Assembly (NCBI GenBank): GCA_029935255.1
Contig: JAOZKS010000001.1
Location: 1-36,261 of the forward strand
Length of the DNA stretch: 36,261 bases
Reading direction: 5' to 3'
Source of the DNA: Pontiella sp.
Lineage (GTDB): Bacteria > Verrucomicrobiota > Kiritimatiellia > Kiritimatiellales > Pontiellaceae
The translations under genes and the position numbers were made by a program. This document shows, piece by piece, positions 16,468-24,743 of this stretch. The notes beneath the pieces were generated by a model. That model was given only the letters and a program-made list of their open reading frames with translations. It ran no database searches and was not told the origin of the DNA. The number at the start of each line of letters is the position of its first letter. Within the stretch, counting starts at the first letter, position 1.

Positions 16468-17619
16468 TTAGTGTGTGCTAATTACAGAATTGTCGAGTGT
16501 GCCGAGCGCGGCGGCATCGGGGTCGTCGCGCGGCGCGGGGGAGAGGGGTACGTTTAGCTTGGTGGGCGAGCTGGAACCCATGCCGATCACCGTTGATCGA
16601 TAGCCCCGCTTCTTGATCTCAAAAACGCGCTCCCCATCGACAATGGTGGTGAAGGGGCTGTCGCCGAGTTTTTCCAGTCCGCCTAACCGATAAACCTCCG
16701 CGCCGGGCGGCGTGGTGACAATGGTTTTGTAGGGTATTTTCTTTAGCTCGACCTTGAGGTTTGATGGCGAACCCGGCGAAACGGCGATCGTGGATTCGTA
16801 GAACCCTTCCATGCGGACTTCGTATAGGGTGTCGCCATTGACTTCGACGGTGTGCGGAACTTCGCCCATTTGCTCGACCCCGCCCGCGCGATAGACTGCG
16901 GCCCCCGCCGGACCGGTGATGGTGACTCGCTCGATCGGATCGAGCTGAATACGAATATACCGGGGTGCATTCCTGCTGATGAGCGCAACGCGGGTCTTAA
17001 ATCCCGGAAGGCGATACTCAAGTTCGCTGCCCGCTTCGATGGTAAGTTGCTCCGGGGACGATCCGATTTTTTCGCCCGCGACTCGGTCAAATATCTCAAC
17101 CGCGCCTTGGTCGGATGAGAAGGAAATATCTTTATAGAACGACGATTTAAACCCCCCGAGCGGTTTGAGTTCGATCACATAGCTTTCGTTCGGAACGAGC
17201 TCTTGCTGAACGGATTCAAAGCCATCCATTTCAATGAGCACATGCTCGGGCACAGCCAGACGCAGACCGCAGGGCGTTACCCCAAGTTCCTCGCGGCTTA
17301 TTGAATTCAGGATGTCGGCCCCCCGCGGAAGTGTATCAATCCGCGTGCGTCCCACCCAGGCGAGGCGGTAGTGCAGTTGTTTTTTGTCCAGCGACGAAAC
17401 CACAACCTCCACTTCGACATAACCCGCTCGTTTAAGTATGAACGCACGCTCGCCCGCCATGAGATTGAACTTATAGGGCGTCGTGGCCACTTTTTTCCCC
17501 CCTTCATAGACCGCCGCTTTGGGCGAGGAGGTAATCTCGAACGAGGCACAGCCAAACGCCAGAATCAACGGCGCACATAAGACCCACTTGCCCACGGTTT
17601 GTAGCTTGATTTTTTTCAT
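16468..17619 (-). CDS. Multi-PEGA-domain lipoprotein
   Basis: A 383-residue protein with a lipoprotein signal ending LAFGC (Cys24) and a GGAG ribosome site. It has four clear PEGA-like domains and a probable fifth. Each shows a strand, a Pro/Gly turn with AxVY, a GxxP step and a G-Y/F ending: SSPKAAVYEGGKKVATTPY, LPRGADILN, GPAGAAVYRAGGVEQMGEVP and TPPGAEVYRLGGLEKLGDSP, each later followed by RAGY, MDGF, MEGF or KRGY. PEGA domains are small beta-sandwiches found on envelope and cell-surface proteins. It sits 23 nt after the ExbD-like gene in the four-gene operon, so it is a candidate outer-membrane or periplasmic partner of the channel complex. Activity is not predicted; a structural or peptidoglycan-proximal role is inferred. 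Confidence 0.88.
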   Translation of the reverse strand: MKKIKLQTVGKWVLCAPLILAFGCASFEITSSPKAAVYEGGKKVATTPYKFNLMAGERAFILKRAGYVEVEVVVSSLDKKQLHYRLAWVGRTRIDTLPRGADILNSISREELGVTPCGLRLAVPEHVLIEMDGFESVQQELVPNESYVIELKPLGGFKSSFYKDISFSSDQGAVEIFDRVAGEKIGSSPEQLTIEAGSELEYRLPGFKTRVALISRNAPRYIRIQLDPIERVTITGPAGAAVYRAGGVEQMGEVPHTVEVNGDTLYEVRMEGFYESTIAVSPGSPSNLKVELKKIPYKTIVTTPPGAEVYRLGGLEKLGDSPFTTIVDGERVFEIKKRGYRSTVIGMGSSSPTKLNVPLSPAPRDDPDAAALGTLDNSVISTH

Positions 17620-17642
17620 GAAAATCTCCAACACCTGTTTTC

Positions 17643-18854
17643 CTATGGCGCAGCCCGTTCAATGGTAATCCGGTCAAAGCCGAGCCGGTCTAGGAATTCG
17701 TGATAGAACCACGGCGGAGGATCCGCCTTTTTCTGCTGGGCATTCTCGATGTAGGCCTCCCAGGCCTCGGGATAGACCAACAGGGGCGGATGGAATCCCC
17801 CCGCATTGTCCGCAAAATTTCCAGCGAGCAATGCGGCCGAGGCCTTCCGTTGTGCAATGGCATTGCGAGCGCGGCCCTCGGCCTGATCAATGGGATAGCC
17901 AAGCCGGGCAAGGATTGTTAAAGCGGATTCCATCTCCTGGGGTATACGGGTCGGAAATGCATGTTCCCGATATGCATCCGCACAATCAGTGAAGCCAGCC
18001 TGTTCAAAAAATTCGATCCGTTTATTGCTGCGGGTTTCCGGATTGCTCCACGTTTCTCCAAGATAAATAATCTCGGTCAGCCCCGAAGAGAGCCCGCCGA
18101 GCCAAGCCAGCGAACCATCGTCGAGCGCATCGGGAAGCTGATAGGCCGAGTGGCCGATCACGATATAATGTTCGTCGCCCTCGGCATGCTCCACCACGAC
18201 GGATTCAACAAAGAGCCGGGTTCTCGCCTGGCTGTATTCCTCTGGTCGACGCATCGGATAGGTTGGATTTCCATAAACCGGCCAAAGTTCGGAAAGCATC
18301 TGCTTGGTCAAGCGGCGGTCGGCATTTGCGCGATAGCCATCGGCAGACTTAGGTTCGTAGACCATTTGTTTATCCAGGATGGAAGGGAGAAGCAGTGCCG
18401 TTTTCTGGCCGTCAGCCTCAAAACTTCCCGGATCGATTCCCGGCGCAAGAAGCATGAACTGGTAGAGCGATAAGTCCTGCTGCTGGGCAAAGGTTTCGTT
18501 TTCACCCAAAGCCACGGTTCCGCCATCGCGAACATCGGTGGCGATCAGTGCCAGCGAGGGGCTGAAAAGATGAACCGCCACGTATGCGGCATCGGAAAAC
18601 AGAGCCCGTTCCACGGTAAATTCATCCGCGGTGGTGGCTCCGAAATCGGGCGTCGTGCATTCGAGGTGCAGCGAGGGCCGCATGACCCCGCCGCTGAAGG
18701 TATTCCGATTAATTTGGACGGTCAGGTTCTGGGTGATGTTGATGGCCAGCAGGGTGACCAGCAGCAAAGCCACCGCCAACGTGCAAAGCGCAACATCCGA
18801 GAACGATTCAAAAATCGTGCCGTGCTCTTCTTCAGATATAAGATCGTCGATCAT
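17643..18854 (-). CDS. Single-span ExbD/MotB-like partner with large periplasmic domain
   Basis: A 403-residue protein with one membrane span (about 18-40) directly after a short cytoplasmic N-terminus. The span begins ESFSDVALCTLAVALLLVTL, with Asp20 at its start, the position of the conserved proton-carrying Asp of ExbD, TolR and MotB. The remaining 360 residues are periplasmic and do not show the OmpA peptidoglycan motif of MotB or the short TolR domain. They contain beta-rich blocks (FTVERALFSDAAYVAVHLFS, YIVIGHSAYQLPD). The ATG lies 4 nt after the stop of the channel gene, so the two proteins are probably made together. The pairing with a TolQ/ExbB/MotA protein strongly supports a stator-type role; the periplasmic target is unknown. 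Confidence 0.75.
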   Translation of the reverse strand: MIDDLISEEEHGTIFESFSDVALCTLAVALLLVTLLAINITQNLTVQINRNTFSGGVMRPSLHLECTTPDFGATTADEFTVERALFSDAAYVAVHLFSPSLALIATDVRDGGTVALGENETFAQQQDLSLYQFMLLAPGIDPGSFEADGQKTALLLPSILDKQMVYEPKSADGYRANADRRLTKQMLSELWPVYGNPTYPMRRPEEYSQARTRLFVESVVVEHAEGDEHYIVIGHSAYQLPDALDDGSLAWLGGLSSGLTEIIYLGETWSNPETRSNKRIEFFEQAGFTDCADAYREHAFPTRIPQEMESALTILARLGYPIDQAEGRARNAIAQRKASAALLAGNFADNAGGFHPPLLVYPEAWEAYIENAQQKKADPPPWFYHEFLDRLGFDRITIERAAP

Positions 18855-18858
18855 CGCT

Positions 18859-20328
18859 CTATTCTTCCGTCGATTCAGGTTCGACCGGTGTCGCCAACGC
18901 GGCGAGCGCCCCGGCGGCCTCGGTCAGTTTCCGGGCCAGATCGGAAGCCTTTGATCCCAACCGTTCCTCCGCCTGCTTCCCGGAGACCTCGATGGACTGT
19001 CCAACCTGATCGACCAGATCGACCATTCGCTCGCTCGCCTGACGCTGCGTGTCCTCGGCGGCTTTTTCGACCGACCCCAGAAGTGCTTTCAGCCGCTCGT
19101 CGGCCAATCGGTGGGTCTCTTCCGTAATCTTGTCGATCGTATTCGTGAGAACCTCAAGCCTTTCGGCAGATGTTCGAATGGTTTCTTCACCAATCGTTTG
19201 GCTGGTCGAAACCAACGCCTCGACCCGTTCATCGGCCCGGCGGTTTGTATCCGCCAAATTCTGCTCAACCGCACTCGTGATGGTTTGCAGGCGTTCATCC
19301 GACAACCGGTTGGTTTCTTCGATGGTTGAAACCATTGCCCCCAGACGTTCGTCGGCCATGCGGTTGGTTTCCTCAACGGTTTTATCGACCGTCGTAACGA
19401 GCGTCCCCATGCGGTCGTCCACTTTTTCCGTTATTTTCTCAACGGAAGCCATAAGCCCCTCCACCCGCTCGCCCGCCTGACGGTTGGCTTGCTCGACCAT
19501 GCTCACCAGCTCGCCCAATCCGGAGGCCAAAGTCTGTTGCTTCGAGTCGAGGAGGTCGATGACGGAGGTAAAGCTTGCGCCGAGTTGCTGGAGGCGCCCC
19601 CCCAGCACAACGACTTCCGCTTCGAGCTGCACCAAGGCCTCGGAAGAATTTTGTGAAAACTGCGGAGCAATAAACAGTTCGCTGAAACACAGCGTATCAG
19701 CCACCAGAAGGGTGGCCGATTTTTTCATTTCCGAGCCGAGCACCTTCAAAACCACTCCGCCCAGCAGGGCACCGAAGAAGGTGGTATAGAATGCCGTACC
19801 CATACCGGCCACCGTCTGGTTCAGGCCCTCTTTCATGGCGGCGTAATCCGAGCCGCTAAACTTAAGCACATCGCCCAGACCCGTGACGGTGATGATTAAG
19901 CCCACCACCGTTCCCAGCAGGCCGATGGTGATCAGCATGCCGGAAATCACAGCAATGTTATCGGTTCGCGCCTTGATTTTGATCGAATAGGCGGAAACGA
20001 GGTTTTTCACATCGATCCGCTCGCCACGGCGGATGCGTTCCATGGCGGCATCGAACAGGGCGGCGGCATCGGAGGTATTTGCATCGGAAAGGCGGTGGTT
20101 GGCTTCCATCACCTCCAGCGCCTTGGCTTCGCCTTGTAGATAGTAGGCCAGCCGGAGCGTGGCAAAGAATCCGTAGATAAAGAAGATGACAATTAGATAG
20201 GTGATGTTGCTGGAGTCGGCCGAAAACCCGGCCACAAAATATTCCCAGGTAACCAGCAGGAACACTCCGAGCACCGAGATGCTCCAAAAAATCCACGTCA
20301 TGATCGGGGAAGCTTTTTTCTTCGCCAT
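18859..20328 (-). CDS. MotA/TolQ/ExbB-type channel protein with long coiled-coil tail
   Basis: A 489-residue protein. Spans at about 12-35 and 42-64 are followed by a cytoplasmic loop, then spans at about 124-150 (containing TIGLLGTVVGLIIT, the MotA/ExbB family core) and 174-198 (AGMGTAFYTTFFGALLGG). From about 230 to 470 the chain is a coiled coil built of roughly 22-25-residue repeats with the pattern ETxRxADERLxALVSTVE (for example 316-338, 338-360 and 359-383). The family forms pentameric ion channels that power ExbB-ExbD, Tol-Pal, the flagellar motor and the Zorya ZorA-ZorB defence pair. Such a long tail recalls ZorA, but the rest of the operon is not Zorya. The ATG at 20328 has GAGAGGAA upstream. 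It is the first gene of a four-gene operon reading towards 15779. Confidence 0.85.
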   Translation of the reverse strand: MAKKKASPIMTWIFWSISVLGVFLLVTWEYFVAGFSADSSNITYLIVIFFIYGFFATLRLAYYLQGEAKALEVMEANHRLSDANTSDAAALFDAAMERIRRGERIDVKNLVSAYSIKIKARTDNIAVISGMLITIGLLGTVVGLIITVTGLGDVLKFSGSDYAAMKEGLNQTVAGMGTAFYTTFFGALLGGVVLKVLGSEMKKSATLLVADTLCFSELFIAPQFSQNSSEALVQLEAEVVVLGGRLQQLGASFTSVIDLLDSKQQTLASGLGELVSMVEQANRQAGERVEGLMASVEKITEKVDDRMGTLVTTVDKTVEETNRMADERLGAMVSTIEETNRLSDERLQTITSAVEQNLADTNRRADERVEALVSTSQTIGEETIRTSAERLEVLTNTIDKITEETHRLADERLKALLGSVEKAAEDTQRQASERMVDLVDQVGQSIEVSGKQAEERLGSKASDLARKLTEAAGALAALATPVEPESTEE

Positions 20329-20504
20329 AAATATTCCTCTCTCTATTCTCTGCCGCCATTTTGGCGTAACGGTGTGAATATGGCAGATAGATTGAGCATT
20401 CACATAGTGTTATTCGCAATTATTAAGACCTGTTTATCCATCGGACTTTGTCTTACAATTCCTATAAATCCAACATCCCGATCGGTCAGATCAAGGAGCC
20501 AGCC

Positions 20505-21023
20505 ATGGAACAAATCAAAGCCGCCATTCGAACGATTCCGGATTTCCCAACACCCGGAATCCAGTTTAAAGACATCACTCCCCTGCTCGCCGATGGAAAG
20601 CTCTTCGGCCAGACCATCGAGGCATTCAAGGAGCGGCATACGGGCAAAGGGATCGATGTGGTGGTCGGGATCGAGGCGCGCGGCTTCATTTTTGCCTCTG
20701 CCCTTGCCTATGCCCTCGGAGTTGGTACCTGCCTCGTGCGGAAGCCCGGAAAACTCCCCCACACGGTGCATCGGCAAACCTACGAACTCGAATATGGAAC
20801 CGATGCCGTCGAGATCCATGCCGACGCCTTCCGCCCCGGCCAAAAAATCCTGGTCCTCGACGATGTGCTTGCCACCGGTGGAACCGTGGCGGCCACCGTT
20901 GCGTTAATCCAAAACCACTTTGAAGTCGAGATTGCCGAGATCGATTTCCTGATGGAGCTCACCTTCCTCAACGGTCGCAACAAACTCCCCAATCTACCGA
21001 TCCATGCCTTGATTCAGTATTAA
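20505..21023 (+). CDS. apt: Adenine phosphoribosyltransferase
   Basis: A 172-residue cytoplasmic enzyme that converts adenine and PRPP to AMP in purine salvage. It begins MEQIKAAIRTIPDFPTPGIQ, then FKDITPLL, the standard Apt N-terminus, and contains IEARGF (56-61) and the PRPP-binding loop VLDDVLATGGT (117-127). Length and motif order match the family closely. AGGAG lies 7 nt before the ATG at 20505; an in-frame extension to 20448 is not needed. It stands alone, transcribed away from the channel operon. Confidence 0.96.
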   Translation: MEQIKAAIRTIPDFPTPGIQFKDITPLLADGKLFGQTIEAFKERHTGKGIDVVVGIEARGFIFASALAYALGVGTCLVRKPGKLPHTVHRQTYELEYGTDAVEIHADAFRPGQKILVLDDVLATGGTVAATVALIQNHFEVEIAEIDFLMELTFLNGRNKLPNLPIHALIQY

Positions 21024-21286
21024 ATCTAAGGGGCCTTTGCGCAGACCGACAGGCTCGGCAAGTCGGAGTTCCTCCGGGGAAACATCGGCACGCCATTTCT
21101 ATATCATTAGTTATATATTTAGGCCAATATTAGGGTTATTTTTGGTGGTTTTATATCATATATGATATATTTATGCGTAACCAAAAGCGGTTCTATGGGG
21201 GGCGGAAAATCTTAAAGTACCGCAAAGGAATGCAACCGCAGAATACGCGGAACCACGCAGAATGAACCCATTGATGGCCACCGGCT
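21024..21286. other. Intergenic region with AT palindrome and degenerate CGCAGAA-type repeats
   Basis: The region between the convergent apt and hslO genes. It holds a perfect 18-bp palindrome, TATATCATATATGATATA (21152-21169), in an AT-rich stretch, and near 21235-21264 a short degenerate repeat of the form ACCGCAGAATACGCGGAACC followed by ACGCAGAATG. No gene is visible. Confidence 0.6.
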
Positions 21287-22177
21287 CTACTTCTGGTTCC
21301 ACGCCGCGATGCACTCTTCGATGCTCAATTCATAGCGCTCAGTGCAGAACTGGCACTGGATGCCGACGGGTTCGTTTTTCTTCACCATCTCCATCCGCTC
21401 GGGGATCGGGAGACTACGGACGACCGCCGTCATTTTTTCGCGACTGCACGTGCATTGAAACCTCGGGGCCGGACAGGCCTCCATGTGCAGGCCCTCGAAC
21501 CCGGATTCGTCGCCCGCAAGCGTCTTGGCCATTTCTTCAAAACACCCTTCCGCCGACCGGTCATGGCTGAGTAATTCACGAAACCCCTCCGCATCCATCT
21601 TACGGCGGAGGCGGTCGAAACGTTCGAGGTCGGTGTTGGGCAGGGCCTGGATCATCCAGCCTTGGCAGAGTTGGATCGGGGTTTCAGGGTCCGCCCTGAA
21701 TCCAATCATCACGCTCATGCCGGTCTCGACCTGATCGGAAATGCAGTAGTGATAAGCCAAATCGTTCACCGCATCGTGCAGCGAAATCGGGGTGGTTCCG
21801 GAGTTGGCAATGGCTCCGTCCGGCTTGGAAACAATCACCTGAAGCGCGCCCACTTCGCCATAGAGGCCATCGTGCGCATCGCCATACATGCTTAAGTGCG
21901 GCGGCGAAATAAACCCGCGAACCGTACCATCCTGCCCCCCATCGACCACGATGGTTTTCAGGGCCCCTTTATACCGCCAGCAGGCATTCAGCCGCTGCCC
22001 CTCCGGCAGCACGGCGGCGGCGAGCAACGCGCCGGTCATCGAACGGCCCAGAATATGCGCGGCGGCGGGATCGCAATTATGGCGCACCACGGCCTCGTTC
22101 ACCGCCTGCGTCGTTACGGCATAGGTGAAGGCAATATCGAGCCCCTTGAAGTGGCCTTTATAAAGTAGATCATTCAT
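21287..22177 (-). CDS. hslO: Redox-regulated chaperone Hsp33
   Basis: A 296-residue holdase chaperone that is switched on by oxidation. The N-terminal core (about 1-230) contains GRSMTGALLAAAVL and SPPHLSMYGDAHDG, with VGALQVIVSKPDG after it, typical of the family. The C-terminal redox switch has Cys242 and Cys244 (QCTCSREK) and Cys275 and Cys278 (QCQFCTERY), the CxC plus CxxC zinc site. The ATG at 22177 lies 14 nt past the pseudouridine synthase stop and is preferred over an overlapping start at 22210. The two genes are likely co-transcribed. Confidence 0.95.
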   Translation of the reverse strand: MNDLLYKGHFKGLDIAFTYAVTTQAVNEAVVRHNCDPAAAHILGRSMTGALLAAAVLPEGQRLNACWRYKGALKTIVVDGGQDGTVRGFISPPHLSMYGDAHDGLYGEVGALQVIVSKPDGAIANSGTTPISLHDAVNDLAYHYCISDQVETGMSVMIGFRADPETPIQLCQGWMIQALPNTDLERFDRLRRKMDAEGFRELLSHDRSAEGCFEEMAKTLAGDESGFEGLHMEACPAPRFQCTCSREKMTAVVRSLPIPERMEMVKKNEPVGIQCQFCTERYELSIEECIAAWNQK

Positions 22178-22191
22178 AGCGCGCGTATTCT

Positions 22192-22803
22192 TCAAAAAGG
22201 GGCGGGACATTCAAGCCTAATCGATTCGCCGGTGACCGGATGGAATAGCTCCAGCGATTGGGCGTGGAGCATGAGGCGCGCGGCGGGCGTGCCGTAGATG
22301 GGGTCGCCGACGATGGGGAAACCGAGCGCTTGCATGTGGACGCGCAACTGGTGCGAGCGGCCCGTCTTTGGAAATAGTGCGACGCGGGTCGTGCTGGCGG
22401 TTCGATTCAACACCTTCCATTCGGTGATCGCTTTTTTCCCGCGGATGCAGTCGATCAAGTGCTTTGGCGGCAGGCGCTGTTCCATATCCTTGCGCATCGG
22501 ATAATCGACCATGCCCTCGCTCGCCTCGATGATCCCTTCGACAAGGGCCATGTAGGTTTTGCTGATTTCCCGCTTTTCAAACTGCATGGAAATCGTGCGC
22601 TGAGCTTCGGGAGAGCGGGCGAAGAGAATGAGTCCCGACGTATCCATATCCAGCCGATGCACCACCCGCGCATCGGGGAACGATTCGAGCAAACGGTGGT
22701 AGCAGCAGTCCTGCTTATCCGGTCCTCGGCCCGGTACCGTAAGCAAGCCCGTCGGCTTGTTCACCGCCAAAACCGCCTCGTCGCTATGAATGATTTCCAA
22801 CAT
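22192..22803 (-). CDS. RluA-family pseudouridine synthase
   Basis: A 203-residue enzyme that converts uridine to pseudouridine in rRNA or tRNA. The motif VHRLDMDTSGLILFAR (48-63) carries the catalytic Asp52. GRSHQLRVHMQALGFPIVGD, then PIYG, is the second conserved block. There is no S4 RNA-binding domain, so it resembles the short RluA and TruC forms; which uridine it targets cannot be said. The ATG at 22803 was chosen because the upstream extension (to 22890) is Cys/Arg-rich and unlike the family. No clear ribosome site is visible. It lies directly upstream of hslO. Confidence 0.92.
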   Translation of the reverse strand: MLEIIHSDEAVLAVNKPTGLLTVPGRGPDKQDCCYHRLLESFPDARVVHRLDMDTSGLILFARSPEAQRTISMQFEKREISKTYMALVEGIIEASEGMVDYPMRKDMEQRLPPKHLIDCIRGKKAITEWKVLNRTASTTRVALFPKTGRSHQLRVHMQALGFPIVGDPIYGTPAARLMLHAQSLELFHPVTGESIRLECPAPF

Positions 22804-22929
22804 CCGGGAAAAGTGCCTTAATCCACAGTCGCAACCGATTCCAATTTTGGAAAATCTTTGCCCCGCACACGGCCTACCCCCTCTTTCCATGGCTTAAAAA
22901 AATATGTTGATTAAGATTATTGCCCTGTT

Positions 22930-22958
22930 TTAGATATTATACTTTTGCAATGTATAAT
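22930..22958 (+). promoter_or_regulatory. Possible sigma-70 promoter of the PEP-CTERM gene
   Basis: TTAGAT (22930-22935) and TATAAT (22953-22958) are separated by 17 nt. The -10 is perfect and the -35 is weak. It lies about 98 nt before the ATG at 23057, in an AT-rich stretch. Confidence 0.5.
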
Positions 22959-23056
22959 ATTTTAAAATACCCCTTGACCAATGTAAGGGTTTAGGAGTAG
23001 AAGGCTTTAAGTTCTATTGGGCAATGGTGTCCGTAGACAAACCTCAGGAGAGTATG

Positions 23057-23722
23057 ATGAAACGAATATGTTTATTCCTGATCGTTACAATGATGATCGG
23101 CATATTGCCAACGGCATTGGCAAACCCAGTATGGGTCGCAACCGAGGATCCGGGTCTTCCATTACAGGACGATTGGGTTATTCCAGAATGGACTGAGTAC
23201 GAAGAGCTGGGTATTGGATTCCCGCCTGATGAACTCATTTCCGTGCAAGAGATTCCCTGGCTCGGCCACAAACCCTGCCCAACAGACTTCACAGGTCTAG
23301 GCGCGATGGTTCAGCTTGAGATCACCAATCTTACCGGTGAAGACAAATGGGGGTTGATCTATGTGGCTGATCCAGAAACAAGCCTCTCGAACGTGGACGA
23401 ACTGGTGGCAGATCAAAATGCACCTTTGATTTATACGCATTCGTTCGCAATCGATTGGGGGGGGTTCAATACGCCACTCGTGTATGAAAGCATGACGCAA
23501 GATGGTATCTTCGAGGCTGGCGAAACCTGGGAGTTCATCATTCAGGACTACAACAACTCGCTCAACCTTCCCGCGAGCATGATCGACTCCTTGGGTGTTG
23601 CCGGTGCCTCCCAAGGCGGATCGCCCTCTTCCGGAAGCATCATTGCGATTCCCGAACCCAATGTAATCGTCATGATTCTCATGTCGGGAGGAGGTCTGTT
23701 CTTCTTTCGCCGTAAATTCTGA
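23057..23722 (+). CDS. PEP-CTERM sorting-signal secreted protein
   Basis: A 221-residue protein with a signal peptide (1-22, ending TALA) and a C-terminal PEP-CTERM signal (about 198-221: IPEPNVIVMILMSGGGLFFF, then RRKF), the substrate for an exosortase. The mature part (about 23-197) is acidic and beta-rich with no domain I recognise (VQLEITNLTGEDKWGLIYV, IFEAGETWEFIIQDY), possibly an Ig- or jelly-roll-like sandwich. Two adjacent ATGs exist at 23054 and 23057; AGGAG at 23046-23050 is best placed for 23057. It has no same-strand operon partner. Its signal shows that this organism must encode an exosortase outside the window. Confidence 0.85.
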   Translation: MKRICLFLIVTMMIGILPTALANPVWVATEDPGLPLQDDWVIPEWTEYEELGIGFPPDELISVQEIPWLGHKPCPTDFTGLGAMVQLEITNLTGEDKWGLIYVADPETSLSNVDELVADQNAPLIYTHSFAIDWGGFNTPLVYESMTQDGIFEAGETWEFIIQDYNNSLNLPASMIDSLGVAGASQGGSPSSGSIIAIPEPNVIVMILMSGGGLFFFRRKF

Positions 23723-23858
23723 TACAGGGTCGCACCTACGGAATATTACCGGTTACAACATTCCTTAATACGATCTAGCCCGACTTGGCTAAACCGGCCC
23801 GCTCAACCATCTCGCCTACTTTGCGGCGGGGTGGTTTTTGACGCGTGGGGTCGCCCTT

Positions 23859-23937
23859 GTAGACGATGCTTCCAGCTTCGTTTCGCATTATCAAATGCAC
23901 GTTGTTCTACCTAAACGAAGCTGGAAGCATCGTCTAC
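23859..23937. repeat. 25-bp perfect inverted repeat around a 29-nt loop
   Basis: Arms 23859-23883 and 23913-23937 are exact reverse complements (starting GTAGACGATGCTTCCAGC). The loop contains a further small stem (GCATT / AATGC). It lies between the PEP-CTERM gene and the convergent unknown gene, 5 nt past the latter's stop. It could be a bidirectional terminator, a REP-type element or a miniature transposon end. Confidence 0.9.
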
Positions 23938-23942
23938 GTTCC

Positions 23943-24605
23943 CTACATGTCCAGCACGGTTTCGGGATAGATCTGGCCATCGTTGCCGATCTTGAAGACG
24001 TAGATGAGCCCAGGGCGGAGGCGCTTGTAGACGGCGTTGCCGTAGACGGCTTTAATGCCGTGCTCGCAGAGGGCCTCGGGGTTGTTCGCCAGATCCCAGA
24101 TGGCTTCCCAAAACAGTTCCTGCTCGGGTAGCTTGAGGTCGCGCAGAAGCCCGGCGTAGCGCTCGGGGTTCGTGCCGGGTGTTTCGATGTCGTAGCCTTC
24201 GGATGGGTTCATGTTCTCGCCGTAGACACGCCGCCATAGGTAGAGCGATCGCGCCTTGCCGTCCATGACGGCTTGGTCGGAAAAGGTAACGATAAGGGTG
24301 TCGAAGTGGACAACATCGCCTTCGATCTCGTATTCCTTTTCAAGCACGGTGGTGAGGATGTCGCCGCGCGCAGTTTCAACAAATTTGATGGTGGTGTAGA
24401 GCGTACCGTCGCGCTCCTCCTGTTTAATCACCTTGGCAAAGCCAATCTGATCCTCATGCGTGAGGGTGGTGATGGCCGCTTTGAGTTTTTGATTGTCGCC
24501 GAGCAAATCGTGAATCGTCTTGGTTCCGTAGAAGAGGGTCCCGCCCACAAGGGCGAGCACGATAAGCGTTAGCACGGTTGTGATGAACTTGAATACGCGT
24601 TTCAT
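23943..24605 (-). CDS. Membrane-anchored protein of unknown function
   Basis: A 220-residue protein with one N-terminal hydrophobic segment (about 8-27, ITTVLTLIVLALVGGTLFYG), which is an uncleaved anchor or a signal. The rest is a soluble domain with a short coiled stretch (GDNQKLKAAITTLTHEDQIG), beta strands (TLYTTIKFVETARG, VHFDTLIVTFSD) and a helical C-terminus (FWEAIWDLANNPEALCEHG), ending IGNDGQIYPETVLDM. The ATG at 24605 was chosen over a TTG at 24644; no strong ribosome site is visible. I do not recognise a family. It is convergent with the PEP-CTERM gene across the inverted repeat. Confidence 0.7.
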   Translation of the reverse strand: MKRVFKFITTVLTLIVLALVGGTLFYGTKTIHDLLGDNQKLKAAITTLTHEDQIGFAKVIKQEERDGTLYTTIKFVETARGDILTTVLEKEYEIEGDVVHFDTLIVTFSDQAVMDGKARSLYLWRRVYGENMNPSEGYDIETPGTNPERYAGLLRDLKLPEQELFWEAIWDLANNPEALCEHGIKAVYGNAVYKRLRPGLIYVFKIGNDGQIYPETVLDM

Positions 24606-24621
24606 AACTATCGGGAATGTC

Positions 24622-24647
24622 ACGCAAAGACGCGAAGGACGCAAAGG
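24622..24647. repeat. Short degenerate tandem repeat (9-bp period, ACGCAAAGG)
   Basis: Three units, ACGCAAAGA / CGCGAAGGA / CGCAAAGGT, lie in the intergenic space upstream of the 23943-24605 gene. Similar motifs appear near 21235 and, weakly, at 35319. Repeats of this style are scattered between genes in many environmental bacteria; their function is unknown. Confidence 0.6.
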
Positions 24648-24743
24648 TTAATTCCACTGAAACTCTGCTTTTATCTAATCGGAGTCCACTGTACAGTTTC
24701 TCGATTCGTCCGCCTTATATTGAATAACCAAGGGAATCCCGTT

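Noticed and set aside
15779..20328. A Zorya defence system
   Set aside because: The channel has a long coiled tail like ZorA, but the partner lacks the OmpA-type domain of ZorB and no helicase or nuclease gene is linked.
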